64,000 nt of DNA from Nocardia inohanensis NBRC 100128 (GTDB lineage Bacteria > Actinomycetota > Actinomycetes > Mycobacteriales > Mycobacteriaceae), in NCBI RefSeq assembly GCF_001612945.1, contig NZ_BDBK01000010.1, forward strand, positions 186,001 through 250,000, given 5' to 3'. Both the position numbers and the translations under genes were made by a program. Shown here piece after piece: positions 60,882-64,000 of this stretch (within the stretch, counting starts at the first letter, position 1; each line of letters opens with the position of its first letter). The notes beneath the pieces are model-generated. The model searched no databases. It worked only from the letters and a program-made list of their open reading frames with translations, and was not told the origin of the DNA.

Positions 60882-62015
60882 TCATGGCCGGAACCGCCCC
60901 CGGCGCACCGCCCCCGCCACTTCCGCGTCACGGGCGCCCTGGCAGGTCTCGAAGCCCCCACCGCTGGGCCGGACCGCGAGACCGGGCGACAGCTGGGCGA
61001 TGTGCCGGCGGGCGTGAATCGGAGCGTGCCCGGTCCAGCGCACATAGGCACGCCGGAAATCGCGTATATCGCTGTAGCCGATCTCGGCCGCGATGGCTGC
61101 CATCGTGAGATCGGATTCGCGAATCAGGAACTCCGCGCGGCGGTAGCGAACCCGGTCTCGGATCGCGCTGAATTGCTCACCGGAGGCGGTGAGCAAACGG
61201 CGCAAGGTGCGTTCGGTGAGATGCAGCCGGTGCGCCACATCCGCCATGGTGAGCGGCTGCCGAATGTGCTCGCGCAGAATCCTCTCCACGGCGCGCACGA
61301 TATCCGGCCGAGCCTCTTCCTGCCCCAGCATCTTCCGGCACGCCGTGACCGTTGCGCGCAGGTACTCCCGATGGTAGGTCGGGATGCGCTGGTCCAGCAG
61401 CGCGACCGGGAAGACCATGCGGTTCGCGTCGGCGCCGAAATGCACCGGGCAGCCGAAGAACCGGAGGTAGCGATTCGCGTGCGGCGGAGCCGGATAGGCC
61501 AGCTCCAGCCGGACCGGTGCCAGCGCCGACCCGGTCATGGCGCGCAGCATCACCAGCGACCTACAGCAGGCTTCCTCGCACAGGAACGCCACCAGATCCG
61601 GTTCCGGCGCGCGCTCGTAGAGTCGCAGCGCGACCTGAGCGCCGAACGTCTCGAGCTCACTGTCGACCAGCATGCCCATCAGCGCGTGGAACTCCCTGCC
61701 CACCGCGATGGCGGACCCGACGGTTCGGCTCAATCGCATGGCCACACCCGGCATGCCGCACGATACGAGTACGTCCCGGGTGCCGATCCGCATACCCAGC
61801 GGCTCCGCCGGCATGGCCTGGAGCGCGCGCCGCAGTATCGAGACCGATTGGCAATAGGAGAGTCTCGTGCCGGGCAGGAATATCTGCTCGGGCGTCAGCC
61901 CGGTGCCGGCGAACCAGGGCGCGGCATCGATGCCACTCTCGCGCGCGTGATCGACCACGGCCGCCGGCACCACCGGACTGATGGTCGCGGCCACCACATG
62001 TGGATCTTGGTCCAC
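60882..62015 (-). CDS. AraC-family regulator (copy 2)
   Basis: 377 residues. Nearly parallel to the copy at 51138: WFAGTGLTPEQ, SILRRALQAMPAEPLGMRIGTRDVLVSCGMPGVAMRLS, and HTH TMADVAHRLHLTERTLRRLL plus AAIAAEIGYSDIRDFRRAYVRWTGHAP. It has an extra ~30-residue tail. GTG start follows GGGGAAGGGG. It lies 47 bp downstream of the MspA gene on the same strand, so probably one operon or regulator of it. Confidence 0.9.
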   Translation of the reverse strand: MDQDPHVVAATISPVVPAAVVDHARESGIDAAPWFAGTGLTPEQIFLPGTRLSYCQSVSILRRALQAMPAEPLGMRIGTRDVLVSCGMPGVAMRLSRTVGSAIAVGREFHALMGMLVDSELETFGAQVALRLYERAPEPDLVAFLCEEACCRSLVMLRAMTGSALAPVRLELAYPAPPHANRYLRFFGCPVHFGADANRMVFPVALLDQRIPTYHREYLRATVTACRKMLGQEEARPDIVRAVERILREHIRQPLTMADVAHRLHLTERTLRRLLTASGEQFSAIRDRVRYRRAEFLIRESDLTMAAIAAEIGYSDIRDFRRAYVRWTGHAPIHARRHIAQLSPGLAVRPSGGGFETCQGARDAEVAGAVRRGRFRP

Positions 62016-62062
62016 GGTTGTCCCCTTCCCCTTCCCCTGCACCGCGCAGCCAGTTCCTGTGA

Positions 62063-62704
62063 TCAGATGAGCTTCGGGTCGGAATAGACCGTCGCAACGG
62101 TGTCCGAGACCCCGGTGGAAACGGCGAACTCGGTGAAGACCCGCACCGAGACCGGGCCTAGGCAGCCATCGACATGCACGTGCATACCGGCGAGATCGAC
62201 CGCGCCGAGCTTGCCGTCGAGGGTGCGTTCGTTGATCGTCACCGACGTGATGGTGCCGGGTTTGATGGTGGCCGTCAGGCTGGGTTCGATGCTGGGACCG
62301 AGCTTGAATTCGGTGCCGGGAGTCGGGAGCAGGGTCACCTTGGCGTCCGGGCCGATGGTCGTCGACGATCCGGCCTCGATGCCCTGCGACACGTCGGTAT
62401 TGCAACCGAGCTGAATGCCGGTGCGCAGCACCGCGGATTTCACCTCGCTGCTGCCGGCTCCCTCGATGGCGCCGATGCTCCCCGCATCAACGAAAGCCTC
62501 TCGCGTCCACGGCGATTGAGCCAGGTTGGGAACGCTGTTGACGCCGACGTTCACCGATGACGCCCGGACCGTCCAGCCGTCGGCGGTGATCCGCTCCATC
62601 GAGTGATCCGCACTCCGCGAGAACTCCGCCGCCGCGGTCCCCGCGACCAGGGTCGCGCCGAACGCGACTCCACACACACCGATAACATACTTTTTTGTTT
62701 TCAC
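62063..62704 (-). CDS. MspA-family mycomembrane porin
   Basis: 213 residues with signal peptide KKYVIGVCGVAFGATLVAGTAAA. The mature part has the MspA traits: DGWTVRASSVNVGVNSVPNLAQSP, then REAFVDAGSIGAIEG, GCNTDVSQG and DLAGMHVHVDGCLGPVSVR. By family it makes an octameric beta-barrel pore in the outer mycolate membrane. GTG 62704 sits in unusually AT-rich start codons (KTKKYV) without a clear ribosome site. Confidence 0.9.
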   Translation of the reverse strand: MKTKKYVIGVCGVAFGATLVAGTAAAEFSRSADHSMERITADGWTVRASSVNVGVNSVPNLAQSPWTREAFVDAGSIGAIEGAGSSEVKSAVLRTGIQLGCNTDVSQGIEAGSSTTIGPDAKVTLLPTPGTEFKLGPSIEPSLTATIKPGTITSVTINERTLDGKLGAVDLAGMHVHVDGCLGPVSVRVFTEFAVSTGVSDTVATVYSDPKLI

Positions 62705-62739
62705 GGCAATCGAAAAAGTCCGCCGAGGCGGTGTAAGGT

Positions 62740-62916
62740 CTATCGACTTGCTGCCGAAGCACTGGCAGCGGCCAGCAATGCTTGCCTCCGGGCTGCCAGT
62801 TCGGCTCTCAGCTCGGCGATTCGCTCGGCAGCGTCTAACAGAATTCGGTCGATCGAATCCAGCTCCGCCGGTTCTCGGACCGAAATATCCTTTCGCGCCG
62901 CCTCAGGTGATCGCAC
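62740..62916 (-). CDS. Possible small coiled-coil protein upstream of the porin
   Basis: 58 residues from a GTG at 62916, mostly a charged coiled coil (LLDAAERIAELRAELAARRQALLAAA). The same frame extends further upstream to 63051 into a terminator, so the start is uncertain. No ribosome site or family is evident; low-confidence gene. Confidence 0.35.
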   Translation of the reverse strand: MRSPEAARKDISVREPAELDSIDRILLDAAERIAELRAELAARRQALLAAASASAASR

Positions 62917-63011
62917 GGTGATATCAAAGCGCGTCAGGGAAGATCCGCACAGGGGCGAATCGGCGAAGGCGGGCGAAAAGCGGACAAACGCCGACAGTTC
63001 CGTGACATGAA

Positions 63012-63042
63012 GCGGCCCGGGCGGGAAACCCGCCCGGGCCGC
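63012..63042 (-). terminator. Strong terminator after peptide 2
   Basis: GCGGCCCGGGCGGG and CCCGCCCGGGCCGC are perfect 14-bp arms on an AAA loop, 21 bp after the stop of the 38-residue peptide gene. It separates that gene from the porin genes, so the peptide is transcribed alone. Confidence 0.85.
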
Positions 63043-63063
63043 GACGATCACCGAAATGCCTTG

Positions 63064-63180
63064 CTACGCCCCGAAGGAGCCGGTGCTCAGGGTGTTGAAA
63101 ACGCCGCCGAAACCAGCCGTGATGGTATTGATGATGCCATCCAGGGCGGCGCTACCAGTGTCAAAGATAACCGGAATCAT
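63064..63180 (-). CDS. Small hydrophobic peptide 2 (38 residues)
   Basis: Starts MIPVIFDTGSAALDGIINTI and continues TAGFGGVFNTLSTGSFGA; AAAGGAT lies four bases before ATG and a terminator follows. No signal peptide and one hydrophobic, Gly/Ser/Thr-rich helix. Aligns with peptide 1 through PV[LI]xxxGSxAL. It has its own promoter and terminator, which argues it is a real expressed gene. Candidate mycomembrane peptide of PorA/PorH kind by size and context, unproven. Confidence 0.75.
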   Translation of the reverse strand: MIPVIFDTGSAALDGIINTITAGFGGVFNTLSTGSFGA

Positions 63181-63542
63181 TTAGATCCTTTCATCGCGAT
63201 TCCCCGGCGAAGCACCGGGCTGACATTTTCAGTATCCATACGCCGCTGGCGAATGTTTCATGCGGAAGCAATTTGTGACGCCGATAACATAAAAAGTCCT
63301 TGAATGCACCTGAACGCGAAAAGGAAAAGGGTATAAGCGGACTTGAACGGGGGAAATTCGGACGCCCGAGACGGTTCGGGCGCATTTTGCCTGCCGCCCC
63401 GCCGGTCGCCATACGCTCGGTCACCGGAAGGGGGAAAGAATTCTGCGGCCGGTGCGCGACCGGACAGGTCTCTCCACCTTCCGGGCCCACGCCCCTACGT
63501 TGAATTCGCAGGCGTAATTCTCGAAAGGGCGGAATCCGGCTC
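63181..63542. other. 362-bp divergent promoter interval
   Basis: Between peptide 2 (minus) and the secreted hydrolase (plus). The first ~170 bp are AT-richer than the surroundings. No gene, repeat or clear operator was seen. Confidence 0.5.
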
Positions 63543-64000
63543 ATGAAGTTCTCTCCGGCTCGGCTCGGAAGTAGGCGGCAGTTGGTATTACCGGGTCTGT
63601 GTCTGGCACTGCTGGCCGGCACCACCGCGAACATGTCCGCCACGCAGGCGGATGCGACGCCGTGGGTGAGTTGCCCACCCGACAGCGGGGTCACCGCCGA
63701 CTCGCAGGCCCGGTGCGCCGTTCTCGAAGTGCCGCTCGACTACGCCGATCCCGGCGCCCGCACCATCGAGGTGACGGTGAGCCGTGTACCCGCCCGCGAT
63801 CCCGCGCATCGCCTCGGTGTGTTGTTCGGCAATCCCGGCGGTCCCGGCGGATCCGCACTCGACTTCTGGGACAGGCGAATCGGGGCACTGCCGCCGATGA
63901 TCGCCGACCGCTACGACCTGATCGCCGTGCAGCCGCGTGGACTGCGCTGGTCCACTCCGCTCGCCTGTGCGGGCGAAGCCGAGGGGGCGACCGATCCGTC
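63543..64000 (+). CDS. Secreted alpha/beta hydrolase, tripeptidyl-aminopeptidase type (3' cut)
   Basis: The visible 152 residues have a signal peptide (RRQLVLPGLCLALLAGTTANMSATQADA) and the start of an alpha/beta hydrolase: AVLEVPLDYADPGARTIEV and the oxyanion motif FGNPGGPGGSALDFWD. This is the SlpD/SlpE-like tripeptidyl aminopeptidase group. The nucleophile and His lie outside the window. ATG 63543 chosen for the signal peptide. Confidence 0.8.
   Translation, partial: MKFSPARLGSRRQLVLPGLCLALLAGTTANMSATQADATPWVSCPPDSGVTADSQARCAVLEVPLDYADPGARTIEVTVSRVPARDPAHRLGVLFGNPGGPGGSALDFWDRRIGALPPMIADRYDLIAVQPRGLRWSTPLACAGEAEGATDP

Noticed and set aside
1..64000. tRNA, rRNA, CRISPR arrays, insertion sequences, phage integrases
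   Set aside because: None recognised; the palindromic and tandem repeats seen have other explanations.

Overview
The window is GC-rich actinobacterial DNA, most likely from Nocardia or a close mycolic-acid relative. The evidence is gene content: an MspA-type porin, an antigen-85-like esterase, two EspR-like regulators, WhiB, a conservon (sensor/roadblock/DUF742/GTPase plus P450s) and many GTG/TTG starts with 4-nt stop/start overlaps. I saw no rRNA, tRNA, CRISPR array, transposase or integrase.

Layout. 1-7.3 kb: a diiron-type PF10118 protein coupled to a flavin reductase, an APC permease, an MFS/MarR/amidase operon under a long MarR-type dyad, and a secreted serine-hydrolase-like protein. 7.3-15 kb: a conservon ending in two P450s, then small HTH and membrane genes. 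15.3-16.9 kb: a quinone oxidoreductase behind a MerR-type promoter, and a GlsB-type membrane protein. 16.9-32.7 kb: an apparently undescribed biosynthetic locus. It holds a glycosyltransferase-P450 fusion, a second glycosyltransferase, an ABC-2 permease without an ATPase, and an eight-gene minus-strand operon in which all seven junctions overlap: PEP-dependent phosphotransferase-like enzyme, fatty acyl-AMP ligase fused to a nucleotidyltransferase, ACP, thioester-reductase-like SDR, NDK-like kinase, AfsA-like protein, nitroreductase, UbiA prenyltransferase. 32.9-37.8 kb: EthD/LysR pair, an anti-sigma-type ATPase, and an esterase/phospholipase A2/DUF2238 operon.

37.8-48.4 kb is the most striking region: a RiPP locus of azole (LAP/TOMM) type. 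A 63-residue precursor without cysteine is almost entirely two copies of a 27-residue unit. It is followed by a leader-binding Ocin-ThiF-like protein, a CocE-type hydrolase, two paralogous YcaO proteins, and convergently a SagB-type dehydrogenase, an MFS exporter and a small membrane protein. A complete FecBCD-type metallophore uptake system is divergent, and a perfect palindrome sits in the shared promoter region. Together these suggest a ribosomal, oxazole-bearing metallophore under metalloregulator control.

49-64 kb is an envelope/secretion region: a SUMF1-like lipoprotein without the formylglycine-enzyme cysteines, duplicated EspR-like and AraC regulators, a split two-component system, a mycolyltransferase-like esterase, a secreted Gly/Ser repeat protein with 213-bp DNA repeats, WhiB, Tat-exported PhoD, MspA porin, and two related 37-38-residue hydrophobic peptides without signal sequences that recall corynebacterial PorA/PorH. 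Both window edges cut a gene (a reductase at 1, a secreted alpha/beta hydrolase at 64000).
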